The notes under the pieces: model-generated
Seen by the model: the letters and a program-made list of their open reading frames with translations, nothing else
Told to the model about the DNA's origin: nothing
Databases searched by the model: none
Assembly: GCA_963931635.1 (NCBI GenBank)
Contig: OZ007034.1
Coordinates: 992,001 to 1,056,000, forward strand
Source: Caccoplasma sp905210875
GTDB lineage: Bacteria > Bacteroidota > Bacteroidia > Bacteroidales > UBA11471
DNA length: 64,000 nt
Reading direction: 5' to 3'
In this document: one piece after another, positions 24,900 through 32,790 of the stretch
Position numbering within the stretch: the stretch's first letter is position 1
Layout of the letters: each line of letters starts with the position of its first letter
Made by a program: the position numbers and the translations under genes

Positions 24900-26642
24900 A
24901 TGAAAAAACTGTTTACACTACTCCTTTCGCTCTGTGCATTTTCGGCCTCTGCCTCGGTAGAAGAGAGAATGCTGCAAGATTTTGAATCCTATCAGGTGGG
25001 CGATGCTGTTGACATGTGGAACATTTACAACTCCGACATCTCCACCTCGTCGGCCATCGTAGCGGCCGACCCCAAAGATGCTTCCAACAAGGTGCTGCAC
25101 ATCAAGAGCCGCTCGTGGAACACGCTGGTGGCCCTGCACGACCTGGGCATCACTGCGGCCGACCTCACCGGCGAAGGCCGTTTTCTCGTCTTTGACCTCT
25201 ACCGCCCGTCGAGCGACGGCGCCTACAAGCAACTGATGATTTACTGCGGCGACAAGCGGGTCTACATCGACGGCTCGTTTGTGTCGCAATGTCCTCCCGA
25301 ACGCTGGACGACGAAGTGTTACCAGCTCGACGCTTCGACCGACGAGAGCGGAACCCTCTGCCTGGGATTCAACTCGACCGATGCCGAATATTACATCGAC
25401 AACGTACGCATTGTCGATGTGGCCGATTTCGGGTACGACCGTTCCGATGCCGAAAACTCGATACGCCACTACGCCGAACAGTGCGGGAAAAACATAGGTA
25501 TTGCCGTAGCAACGGGCGATGCCAACTTCTTCTCGGCCATGAACGACGACAGCAAGGTGATTACGCAGACGGTTTCGAGCCAGTTCAACATGATTGTGGC
25601 CGGCAACGAGATGAAGTTCGACGCCATGGAACCCGAACAGGGTAACTTCAAGTTTGAAACGGCCGACAAGCTGGTGGCCTTCGCCGAACAGCACCAGATG
25701 AAGGTGCGCGGACATACCCTCGTATGGCATTCGCAACTGCCCGGCTGGCTGGGTGCCGGCTCCGAAGGTGCGTCGAACAACAACAATTACACACGCGACG
25801 AGCTGCTCAAAATCATGGAAAACCACATCACCACCATCGTCTCGCACTACAAGGGGCGCGTGCATGAGTGGGACGTGGTAAACGAGTGCGTGAGCGACAA
25901 CAGTACGCAGACGCTCCGCAACTCAATATGGCAGAAGGTCATCGGCGAGAGTTTCATCGACTCGGCATTTGTCTACGCCCGCCGGGCCGACCCCGATGCA
26001 AAACTCTACATCAACGATTACAGCGTGGAGTTTGCCGGCAACAACAAGGCCGACCGCTATTATAATCTGGTGAAGAAACTGGTGGCTCGCGGCGTACCCA
26101 TCGACGGCGTAGGATTGCAGGCCCACCTCTACCAGGGGTCGGTCGACTCGGCCAAACTCGACCGCAACATGAAACGCTATGCCGAGCTGGGGCTGAACTG
26201 CATCATCACCGAACTCGACATCAGCCTGCCCACAAGCCAGTTTGGCTCGCAGACGGCATACGAAAAGCAGGCCGCCGACTATCGTAAAATCGTCAACGTT
26301 ACCCTCAACAACGCCAACTCTCCCTCGCTGCTGATATGGGGCAGCTCCGATGCCTACTCCTGGATTCCCGGGTCGACCAACTACACCCGGGGCGAGCCGC
26401 TGCTCTTCGATACCTACTTCTGTGCCAAACCGGCCTACTACGCCGTGCGCGACGCATACAGCGCCCGCGCCACAACAATGGCTCTCGAAGAGGTACTCAA
26501 TGCCGTACCCTCGGAATCGCTCTATGTAGATGTCTACAACATTCTGGGACAACCGGTGAGACTGCACATGCACCGCTCGCAGATATACTCCCTGCCGCAA
26601 GGCACATACATCATCGACGGAAAAGTGATGAACATACGCTGA
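24900..26642 (+). CDS. Secreted GH10 endo-1,4-beta-xylanase
   Basis: The 580-residue protein has a signal peptide (ending SASAS), an N-terminal carbohydrate-binding-like beta-sandwich (about 20-180, EERMLQDFESYQVGD to YIDNVRIVDV) and a GH10 barrel (about 190-520). The acid/base is Glu329 in EWDVVNE and the nucleophile is Glu438 in IITELDIS. Further marks are NEMKFDAMEPEQG and RGHTLVWHSQLPGW. The last 60 residues (YVDVYNILGQPVRLH to LPQGTYIID) look like a short Por-type sorting tail. It cuts the xylan backbone and stands divergent from the GH43-GH97-GH43 operon. A hairpin follows the stop. Confidence 0.95.
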   Translation: MKKLFTLLLSLCAFSASASVEERMLQDFESYQVGDAVDMWNIYNSDISTSSAIVAADPKDASNKVLHIKSRSWNTLVALHDLGITAADLTGEGRFLVFDLYRPSSDGAYKQLMIYCGDKRVYIDGSFVSQCPPERWTTKCYQLDASTDESGTLCLGFNSTDAEYYIDNVRIVDVADFGYDRSDAENSIRHYAEQCGKNIGIAVATGDANFFSAMNDDSKVITQTVSSQFNMIVAGNEMKFDAMEPEQGNFKFETADKLVAFAEQHQMKVRGHTLVWHSQLPGWLGAGSEGASNNNNYTRDELLKIMENHITTIVSHYKGRVHEWDVVNECVSDNSTQTLRNSIWQKVIGESFIDSAFVYARRADPDAKLYINDYSVEFAGNNKADRYYNLVKKLVARGVPIDGVGLQAHLYQGSVDSAKLDRNMKRYAELGLNCIITELDISLPTSQFGSQTAYEKQAADYRKIVNVTLNNANSPSLLIWGSSDAYSWIPGSTNYTRGEPLLFDTYFCAKPAYYAVRDAYSARATTMALEEVLNAVPSESLYVDVYNILGQPVRLHMHRSQIYSLPQGTYIIDGKVMNIR

Positions 26643-26665
26643 TACGGTATATACACCATCAACAC

Positions 26666-26693
26666 ATACGGCCGGACCACAATCCGGCCGTAT
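26666..26693 (+). terminator. Terminator of the GH10 gene
   Basis: ATACGGCCGGA (26666-26676) and TCCGGCCGTAT (26683-26693) form a perfect 11-bp stem with a six-base loop, followed by TGTGTAT. The T-run is weak. Confidence 0.7.
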
Positions 26694-26747
26694 TGTGTAT
26701 CATATAATAAACCGGTTACACGACACGGCTTTTCTTCTCGGGAAACA

Positions 26748-26780
26748 TTTGCCGCAACAACTCTTTTTTTATTATCTTTG
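26748..26780 (+). promoter_or_regulatory. Consensus promoter of the GNAT-DUF3440-ParB cassette
   Basis: TTTG (26748-26751), a 21-base spacer and TATCTTTG (26773-26780) fit the Bacteroidetes consensus. The box lies 47 bases before the first ATG of the cassette. Confidence 0.8.
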
Positions 26781-26827
26781 CTTCGGCAGGGAAGAGAAGC
26801 CCTGCCACAACAAATGTTGAGAGATAC

Positions 26828-27247
26828 ATGAAAATCGAAATTCTGGGGGGCACATCGCCCCGCCTGTACAAGCTCGTAGCTCCGCTTGTCATGAATGCGG
26901 CGGTTCTGCGACAAAACAACAACTATCCCTACAAGACATCTTCGCGACACGAATGGCTCGTAGGACTCGACGACGACGGGAAAACCGTGAGAGGATTCTT
27001 TCCCATGGAACGGCGCGAGGGATATTACTACCTCAACAACTATTACGTCCCGGCCGATTCGGAGGAGGAGTTGTTGCACATCTTCATCGAAGAGGCCATC
27101 ACACTCTACGCCCCAATCGGCCCCCTGGTCGCCGTCGTACATTCCCATCATGTACCCGTATTTCAGAAAAAAGGATTCCTGCCCGAACGGGAGTGGAAAC
27201 TATATGTAAAAATGCGATATGGAAAGAGCGATGGAAAGACGTCGTAG
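26828..27247 (+). CDS. Small GNAT-fold (N-acetyltransferase-like) protein, cassette gene 1
   Basis: The 139-residue protein has no sure family name. Its predicted order fits a short GNAT fold: a strand with EWLVGLDDDGKTVRGFF, the paired strands YYYLNNYYV, a helix EEELLHIFIEEAITLY, then PLVAVVHSHHVPVFQKKGF and WKLYVKMRY, like the C-terminal strand-helix-strand of acetyltransferases (the YxKxGF-like part is VFQKKGF). The canonical acetyl-CoA loop Q/RxxGxG/A is not evident, so activity is uncertain. Its end overlaps the next gene by 29 bases in another frame, which implies translational coupling with the DUF3440 gene. Confidence 0.6.
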   Translation: MKIEILGGTSPRLYKLVAPLVMNAAVLRQNNNYPYKTSSRHEWLVGLDDDGKTVRGFFPMERREGYYYLNNYYVPADSEEELLHIFIEEAITLYAPIGPLVAVVHSHHVPVFQKKGFLPEREWKLYVKMRYGKSDGKTS

Positions 27248-28529
27248 TGTCTATGAGGCCGCACTCTCGCGCATAGAAAAGATATTCTCCGACTTCGACA
27301 ACATCTATGTATCCTTTTCGGGAGGGAAAGACAGCGGCATACTGCTCAACCTCTGCATCGACTACATCAGACGCCACAAGTTGAAACGCCGCATCGGTGT
27401 CTTCCACATGGACTACGAGGTGCAGTACTCGGCCACGTTGCAGTATGTCGAAAAGGTCTTCTCGGAGAATACCGACATACTCGACATTTACCGGGTGTGC
27501 GTGCCCTTCAAGGTATCGACCTGCACCTCGATGCACCAGAGTTATTGGCGCCCGTGGGACGAGGAGATGAAAGAAATCTGGGTGCGGGAGATGCCCCGTT
27601 CGGCGTTCCGCAAAGAAGATTTCGACTTCTTCTCCGACGACCTGTGGGACTACGACTTCCAGATGAGGTTTGCCGAGTGGCTGCACCGCTACAAGCGGGC
27701 CGCACGCACCTGCTGCCTGGTAGGTATCCGCACCCAGGAGAGCTTCAACCGCTGGCGGGCCATACACAGCGACAAAAACTACTGCTGCTACGAGCGCTTC
27801 AAGTGGACGCGCAAAATTGCCGACGACGTGTACAACGCCTACCCCATCTACGACTGGCGCACGACCGATGTGTGGGTGGCCAACGGCCGCTTCGGCTGGT
27901 CCTACAACCACCTCTACGACCTCTACTACCAGGCCGGTGTCTCTCTCGAAAAACAACGGGTGGCCAGCCCCTTCATCTCGGCGGCCATTCCCAGCCTGCA
28001 ACTCTACCGGGCCATCGACCCCCAAATGTGGGGCCGCATGATAAACCGGGTGAACGGCGTGAACTTTGCCGGCATCTACGGCAATACCTCGGCCATGGGC
28101 TGGTACAAGGTAAAGTGCCCCAAAGGCATGACCTGGGAAGATTATATGCACTTCCTGCTGAGTACTCTGCCCGACGACATCAGGCAGGGCTATCTCGACA
28201 AGCTCAGTGTGAGCATCGCCTTCTGGCGAAACAAGGGGGGCTGCCTGGCCGACGAGACCATAGAGAAACTGCGCCGCATGGGGGTGGAGATTTCGGTGGG
28301 CGACTCTACCAATTACAAGACCGACAAGAAACCCGTGCGCATGGAGTATCTCGACGACATCGATATCGAAGAGTTCAGAGAGCTGCCCTCGTTCAAGCGT
28401 ATGTGCATCTGCATTCTCAAAAACGACCATGCCTGCAAATACATGGGGTTTGCTCCCACCAAAGACGAGAAAGAGCGTCGCAATCAAATCATGGAAAAGT
28501 ATAAGAAATATTATGGCGAAGACAGATAA
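27219..28529 (+). CDS. DUF3440 PP-loop protein (phosphoadenosine phosphosulfate reductase-like, IbrA-like), cassette gene 2
   Basis: The 436-residue protein has an N-terminal PP-loop ATP-pyrophosphatase domain with SGGKDS at residues 34-39, as in PAPS reductases and tRNA thiolation enzymes. A DUF3440 region follows (CCLVGIRTQESFNRW, YPIYDWRTTDVWVANG, WYKVKCPKGMTWEDYM). It is the family of E. coli IbrA, which with IbrB affects expression of Eib immunoglobulin-binding proteins; the chemistry is unknown. No sulfate assimilation genes are nearby, so a CysH role is unlikely. ATG 27219 is used; a second in-frame ATG lies at 27231. The ParB-like gene begins 17 bases before its stop. Confidence 0.88.
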   Translation: MERAMERRRSVYEAALSRIEKIFSDFDNIYVSFSGGKDSGILLNLCIDYIRRHKLKRRIGVFHMDYEVQYSATLQYVEKVFSENTDILDIYRVCVPFKVSTCTSMHQSYWRPWDEEMKEIWVREMPRSAFRKEDFDFFSDDLWDYDFQMRFAEWLHRYKRAARTCCLVGIRTQESFNRWRAIHSDKNYCCYERFKWTRKIADDVYNAYPIYDWRTTDVWVANGRFGWSYNHLYDLYYQAGVSLEKQRVASPFISAAIPSLQLYRAIDPQMWGRMINRVNGVNFAGIYGNTSAMGWYKVKCPKGMTWEDYMHFLLSTLPDDIRQGYLDKLSVSIAFWRNKGGCLADETIEKLRRMGVEISVGDSTNYKTDKKPVRMEYLDDIDIEEFRELPSFKRMCICILKNDHACKYMGFAPTKDEKERRNQIMEKYKKYYGEDR

Positions 28530-29040
28530 GGAACCCCGGTACAGAAGTCCGGTATATAAAGTAATAGCCGTCCCGGTCGACAAAGTGGTGGCCAATGCCT
28601 ACAACCCCAATGTGGTGGCGCCTCCCGAGATGAAACTGCTCGAACTCTCGATATGGGAAGATGGCTACACGATGCCCTGTGTGTGTTACTATGTGGCCGA
28701 CAAAGATGTGTATGAGCTGGTCGACGGCTATCACCGGTACATGGTGATGAAGACCTCGCGCCGCATCTACGAGCGCGAGCACGGCCTGCTGCCCGTCGTC
28801 GTCATCGAGAAAGACCTCTCCAACCGCATGGCCTCGACCATACGCCACAACCGCGCCCGCGGAACGCACAATGTGGAACTGATGAGCGAAATCGTATCGG
28901 AGCTGACCCGCGCCGGTATGTCCGACCGTTGGATAGAGCGCAACATCGGCATGGACAAGGACGAGCTGCTGCGGCTGAAACAGATTTCGGGTCTGGCCGC
29001 TCTCTTTGCCGACAAGAATTTCTCGCTTACCGACGACTGA
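28513..29040 (+). CDS. ParB/sulfiredoxin-fold nuclease-like protein (IbrB-like), cassette gene 3
   Basis: The 175-residue protein has a ParB N-terminal domain: the strand VIAVPVDKVVANAYNPN, then VYELVDGYHRYMV with the DGYHR motif at residues 71-75 (the counterpart of the GxxR box that binds nucleotide in ParB), and RHNRARGTHNVE. A C-terminal helical part (VSELTRAGMSDRWIERNIGM) could bind DNA. It corresponds to IbrB, the usual partner of DUF3440 proteins. ParB-fold proteins act as CTPases or nucleases; which applies here is unknown. ATG 28513 is preferred because the longer frame would run far into the previous gene. Confidence 0.85.
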   Translation: MAKTDKEPRYRSPVYKVIAVPVDKVVANAYNPNVVAPPEMKLLELSIWEDGYTMPCVCYYVADKDVYELVDGYHRYMVMKTSRRIYEREHGLLPVVVIEKDLSNRMASTIRHNRARGTHNVELMSEIVSELTRAGMSDRWIERNIGMDKDELLRLKQISGLAALFADKNFSLTDD

Positions 29041-29079
29041 CCCCGGCAACCATTACCGAGAGGTTCTGTGGCAATACAG

Positions 29080-29113
29080 GAGAGGCGGCCGGAAATCTTT
29101 CCGGCCGCCTCTC
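29080..29113 (+). terminator. Terminator of the GNAT-DUF3440-ParB cassette
   Basis: A perfect 16-bp stem, GAGAGGCGGCCGGAAA with TTTCCGGCCGCCTCTC, with a two-base centre (in practice a small loop), then TCTCTTTC. It lies between the ParB-like gene and the convergent glucosaminidase gene. Confidence 0.85.
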
Positions 29114-29161
29114 TCTCTTTCGGTAAATGTGCGTGGCAGAGACAAGCTCCGCCGCTCCCGG

Positions 29162-30058
29162 TCAACGCAGACGCAGCACGTCGCCCACACGGGGCACCTT
29201 CTCGCCCGAAATCTTGTTGCGGCTCAGGAGACGTTTGAGCTTGATGCCGTATTTCTGGGAGACATCGTGCAGCGATTCGCCCGGTTGGAGGGTGTGTGTG
29301 GTATAGGGTTTCTGAGCCCGACGGCGTTTGGCTTTAAGGTAGACGATGTCGCCGGCTTTGAGTTTGTAGCCGCGAGGGAAGTCGTTGTAGCGACGTATCT
29401 GGTAGGCATACATTTCAAACTCGCGGGCGATGAGCCGCTGGGTGTCGCCGTCGCGGGCCACGACATAAGGCAGCCCCCATTTCGAATCCATGTCGTGATA
29501 TTCATAGCCTTTGGGCATTCGGGGCAATCCCTTTCCGTCGTAACGATGGAGGCCATAAAGCTCGATGGTCTGTATCAGCTTGCTGGCATAGGCCTTGTCG
29601 GTGGCGTAGCCGCAGCGCTTCAATCCGTGGGCCCACCCTTTGTAGTCGGTAATGTCGAGCTTGAAGAGCTTTTCATAGCGGGGACTCTTTGTCAGGAAGA
29701 GGGCATGGTCTTCGTACGACTCTTTGGGGTTGCGGTATTTCCTGAAACACTCACCCTTTTCGTCGTCGTCGTGATAGACACGCTTACCCTCCCACGAGTT
29801 GTGGCACTTGATGCCGAAGTGATTGTTCGACTTCCGGGCCAGTTCGCTGGTACCTGCCGCCGATTCGAGCAACCCTTGGGCCAGTGTGATGCTGGCCGGT
29901 ATCTTGTAGCGCTTCTGGTGGTCGATAGCGATGTCTTTGTATTTGTTGATGTAATCGAGATATATCGGGTTTTTCGTCTGGGCCGAGACGAAAACGGCGA
30001 TAAAAAGGAAAATCCCTATGAACGGAAGGCGGGAACGTACATACATATTCTCGGACAT
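29162..30058 (-). CDS. Secreted glucosaminidase with LysM repeats
   Basis: The 298-residue protein has an N-terminal signal or membrane segment (about residues 10-26, ending FVSAQ). A FlgJ/GH73-type glucosaminidase domain follows (about 32-175), with the catalytic region ITLAQGLLESAAGTSELARKSNN, FGIKCH and the closing YASKLIQTIELYGL. Two LysM peptidoglycan-binding repeats cover the end: ARDGDTQRLIAREFEMYAYQ to GDIVYLK, and HTLQPGESLHDVSQKYGI to VGDVLRLR. It cuts glycan strands of peptidoglycan in the periplasm. The presumed acid is Glu in LLESAAG. Confidence 0.92.
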   Translation of the reverse strand: MSENMYVRSRLPFIGIFLFIAVFVSAQTKNPIYLDYINKYKDIAIDHQKRYKIPASITLAQGLLESAAGTSELARKSNNHFGIKCHNSWEGKRVYHDDDEKGECFRKYRNPKESYEDHALFLTKSPRYEKLFKLDITDYKGWAHGLKRCGYATDKAYASKLIQTIELYGLHRYDGKGLPRMPKGYEYHDMDSKWGLPYVVARDGDTQRLIAREFEMYAYQIRRYNDFPRGYKLKAGDIVYLKAKRRRAQKPYTTHTLQPGESLHDVSQKYGIKLKRLLSRNKISGEKVPRVGDVLRLR

Positions 30059-30112
30059 AAAATCTTCTTATCAATTTAAGGCTGGCCGGCAGAATGTATC
30101 GGAAATTCCGAT

Positions 30113-30277
30113 TATATTTGTAGAATACAGGATTCGGTTCGGCATAGTCAATCTGAAAACTCTGTTTTCACTTGCCCCTGCTCTCACCTTTCGCTATATT
30201 TGTAGAATATAGGATTCGGTTCGGGATAAAGTTCAAGTAAACTTGACTTTATCCTCTCACCTTTCGCTATATTTGTA
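30113..30277 (+). repeat. Three repeated promoter-like units upstream of cdd
   Basis: TATATTTG occurs at 30113-30120, 30195-30202 and 30268-30275. Units one and two continue alike (TAGAATAyAGGATTCGGTTC). Units two and three share an exact 24-base block (30181-30204 and 30254-30277, CTCTCACCTTTCGCTATATT and four more bases). Unit two has a TTG 20 bases upstream (30172-30174). Any may start cdd transcription; the last is 29 bases before the ATG. Confidence 0.75.
30224..30254 (+). promoter_or_regulatory. Hairpin between promoter-like units of cdd
   Basis: GGATAAAGTTCAAGT (30224-30238) pairs with ACTTGACTTTATCC (30241-30254) with one bulged base and a two-base centre. It could be an operator palindrome, or an attenuator of transcripts from the two upstream promoter units. 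Confidence 0.55.
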
Positions 30278-30304
30278 AGGAATCCGATATAAAAATATCT
30301 TCCT

Positions 30305-30793
30305 ATGGCAAAACAACTTCAACTATCGGCAAAGATAACGGTTTGTCGGTACAATGAGTTAACCGACAGCGAAAAAAAATGGGTCGATGCAGCCCGTGAA
30401 GCCGCAAAAAAGGCCTATGCTCCCTATTCGCGATTCCGCGTCGGGGCGGCTGTGGCACTGGCCGACGGAGAGATAATCACCGGCAACAACCAGGAAAACG
30501 CCTCTTATCCCGAAGGATTGTGCGCCGAACGGGTGGCCCTGTTTGCCGCCGGAGCTGCTGCCGGCGCCCGGCCGGTGGTCATCACCCTAGCGGCCATCGC
30601 ACCCGATGGCAAAAGCCCCCTCCTGCCCGTTACCCCCTGCGGCGGTTGCCGGCAGGTCATGCGTGAGGTCGAGAGCCGCTACGGAGCCTCTCTGCGCGTA
30701 CTCATGTGCGGCGCCGAAGAGATATACATCGCCGCATCGGCCGGCGACCTGCTGCCGCTGAGTTTCGAGTTGTCCGCAGAGGAGAAAGCTTAA
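30305..30793 (+). CDS. cdd: Cytidine deaminase
   Basis: The 162-residue enzyme deaminates cytidine and deoxycytidine to the uridine forms in pyrimidine salvage. The zinc site is complete: CAERVAL (Cys and catalytic Glu) near residue 72 and PCGGCRQ near residue 112. The substrate segment AYAPYSRFRVGAA and the NQENASYPEG loop are in place. Length fits the tetrameric class, with a slightly long N-terminus (MAKQLQLSAKITVCRY). It has an unusual repeated promoter region upstream and a weak hairpin terminator downstream. Confidence 0.95.
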   Translation: MAKQLQLSAKITVCRYNELTDSEKKWVDAAREAAKKAYAPYSRFRVGAAVALADGEIITGNNQENASYPEGLCAERVALFAAGAAAGARPVVITLAAIAPDGKSPLLPVTPCGGCRQVMREVESRYGASLRVLMCGAEEIYIAASAGDLLPLSFELSAEEKA

Positions 30794-30809
30794 ACTTTTT
30801 TCCCCAGAC

Positions 30810-30839
30810 TCCCCTTATTTTTCTTGAAAGGGGATTCTC
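30810..30839 (+). terminator. Probable terminator of cdd
   Basis: CCCCTT (30810-30815) pairs with AAGGGG (30827-30832), followed by ATTCTCTTTTT. The stem is short, so strength is uncertain. Confidence 0.5.
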
Positions 30840-30853
30840 TTTTTGAAAAGACG

Positions 30854-30886
30854 TTGATGCCAATCCCGAACAATTCCGTATCTTTG
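30854..30886 (+). promoter_or_regulatory. Promoter of dnaX
   Basis: TTG (30854-30856), a 22-base spacer and TATCTTTG (30879-30886), 24 bases before ATG 30911. The spacer is one base longer than the usual range. The box supports the shorter DnaX start. Confidence 0.6.
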
Positions 30887-30910
30887 TCTTTCTTGCAGAA
30901 ACACTCTTTT

Positions 30911-32698
30911 ATGGACAATTATATCGTATCGGCCCGGAAGTATCGCCCTTCGACCTTCCGTTCGGTGGTGGGGCAGAAGGCTCTGGTGCAGACCCTCAAA
31001 GCCGCTGTCATTACCGGAAAGTTGGCCCATGCCTATCTCTTCTGCGGGACCCGCGGAGTGGGAAAGACCACTTGTGCCCGTATCTTTGCCAAGACCATCA
31101 ACTGCGAACACCCCACCCCCGATGGTGAGGCCTGTAACGAGTGCGAGTCGTGTCGCGCCTTCAACGAGCAGCGTTCCTACAACATTATCGAGCTCGATGC
31201 CGCGTCGAACAATTCGGTCGAAGAGATACGCAGCCTCATCGACAAGGTGCGTGTGCCTCCCCAACTGGGACGCTACAAGGTATTCATTATCGACGAGGTA
31301 CACATGCTTTCGACAGCCGCTTTCAATGCATTCTTGAAGACCCTTGAAGAGCCGCCTCACCATGCCATCTTCATCTTGGCCACCACCGAGAAGCACAAGC
31401 TGTTGCCCACCATACTTTCACGTTGTCAGATATACGATTTCCAGCGCATCACCATCGAAGACATTGTCGACCACTTGCACTATGTCGCCTCACAGGAAGG
31501 CTATACTGTCGAAGACGATGCCCTCAATGTCATTGCCCGCAAGGCCGACGGCGGCATGCGCGATGCCCTCTCCATCTTTGACCAGGTGGCAGCCTCGTCG
31601 GGAGGGAATATCACTTACCAGGCCACTATCGAGAATCTCAACATTCTCGACTACGACTACTACTTCAAACTCACCGATGCCTTGCTGGCCGGCGATGTGC
31701 CCGGAGCGCTGCTCGTTTTCGATGCCGTGCTGCGTGCCGGATTTGGAGGCCAGCTCTTTGTCAACGGCCTGAGCAGCCACTTCCGCGACCTCATGGTGAG
31801 CAAAGACGCCGCCACCCTGCCGTTGCTCGACGTGGGAGCCACCGTTGCCGAGCAGTATGCCCGGCAGGCTGCTCGGTGCGACAAGCGGTTTCTCTATACG
31901 GCCATGGAGTTGAGCAATCGGTGCGACCTCGATTACCGCATCAGTAACAACAAGCGCCTGCTTGTGGAACTGATGCTCATAAAGATATGCGCGTTGGCAA
32001 TGCCGGCCGAAGCTGCTCCCTTGTCGGGGGCTCCGATACCATCGGTAGCTGTTCCTTCTCAGCGTCAGACCTCAGGGGCAAACCCTCCCGCAGCGGTGCC
32101 GCCGACCACCGCGCACACAAATAAGCCGGCTACCGAGGTACCCGGGCCGTCTGTCCCTCCCTCGCCCCGGGAGGAGGCTTCTGCAACCTCCCATGTGCGA
32201 GTATCGCCACCCCCACCATCGGCACCGCAGGCACGGGCTACGGTGCGCAAGGTGCCCCGCATTTCGCTTAAACACGGTGTCGAGCCCGACCCCTCGGAGG
32301 CACCCGTTGTCGTGCACGACACGCCGGCCGAGATGCACGAAGCCTTTACGCTCGATGCCCTCCACGATGCGTGGCTGCGGTTTACCAAGAAGATTTCCAC
32401 CGAGACGGTGCTGGTGCAGACAATGTATCTGTGTATGCCGCAACTGCTCGATGCCACGACCTTCGAGGTGGTGGTAGACAACCGGGCGCAGATGGACAAG
32501 CTCAACGGCCGGGGGGCCGACCTGCTTGCTTTCCTGCGTAGCGAGCTGCACAACACCCATCTGACGATGCGGGTGCGGGAACGCGAACGGCAGGAGCGCA
32601 CCAAGGCTTTCAGCCCCGGCGAACGCTTTGTGCTGCTGGCCGAGAAAAATCCTGAACTCAACCGCCTGAAAGAGGTTTTCGGTCTCGAACTCTCTTAG
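30911..32698 (+). CDS. dnaX: DNA polymerase III subunit gamma/tau
   Basis: The 595-residue clamp-loader ATPase begins MDNYIVSARKYRPSTFRSVVGQ, the usual DnaX opening. Walker A is GTRGVGKT (about 45-52), the four-cysteine zinc site is CEHPTPDGEACNECESC, and the DEVHMLS Walker B and the ILSRCQ sensor follow. After the clamp-loader core (to about 360) come a Pro/Ala/Ser-rich linker (about 365-450) and a C-terminal tau-type domain. It loads the sliding clamp at the replication fork. I chose ATG 30911 over the frame's earlier ATG at 30824, which would start before the promoter box. Confidence 0.95.
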   Translation: MDNYIVSARKYRPSTFRSVVGQKALVQTLKAAVITGKLAHAYLFCGTRGVGKTTCARIFAKTINCEHPTPDGEACNECESCRAFNEQRSYNIIELDAASNNSVEEIRSLIDKVRVPPQLGRYKVFIIDEVHMLSTAAFNAFLKTLEEPPHHAIFILATTEKHKLLPTILSRCQIYDFQRITIEDIVDHLHYVASQEGYTVEDDALNVIARKADGGMRDALSIFDQVAASSGGNITYQATIENLNILDYDYYFKLTDALLAGDVPGALLVFDAVLRAGFGGQLFVNGLSSHFRDLMVSKDAATLPLLDVGATVAEQYARQAARCDKRFLYTAMELSNRCDLDYRISNNKRLLVELMLIKICALAMPAEAAPLSGAPIPSVAVPSQRQTSGANPPAAVPPTTAHTNKPATEVPGPSVPPSPREEASATSHVRVSPPPPSAPQARATVRKVPRISLKHGVEPDPSEAPVVVHDTPAEMHEAFTLDALHDAWLRFTKKISTETVLVQTMYLCMPQLLDATTFEVVVDNRAQMDKLNGRGADLLAFLRSELHNTHLTMRVRERERQERTKAFSPGERFVLLAEKNPELNRLKEVFGLELS

Positions 32699-32719
32699 CC
32701 TTTTTCCCGCGAATAATAC

Positions 32720-32757
32720 CGACGCCCGAGTGTGCCAGTCTGCACACCCGGGCGTCG
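32720..32757. terminator. Hairpin between convergent dnaX and the TolC-like gene
   Basis: CGACGCCCG (32720-32728) pairs with CGGGCGTCG (32749-32757), and the inner GTGTGC with GCACAC, around a six-base loop. No long T-run on either side. It may end both transcripts. Confidence 0.6.
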
Positions 32758-32790
32758 TTGCAAAAAATACCACGTTTTTTTCTCTCTCTG

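Noticed and set aside
27219..28529. PP-loop protein as assimilatory PAPS reductase (CysH)
   Set aside because: DUF3440 C-terminal region, a ParB-like partner and no cysD/cysN/cysI genes nearby do not fit sulfate assimilation.
28513..29040. ParB-like gene as a chromosome or plasmid partition protein
   Set aside because: It is short, has no ParA beside it and pairs with a DUF3440 gene, so a partition role is unlikely.
30113..30277. Repeats upstream of cdd as a CRISPR array
   Set aside because: Only three partial units, unequal blocks and no cas genes; the shared part is a promoter box.
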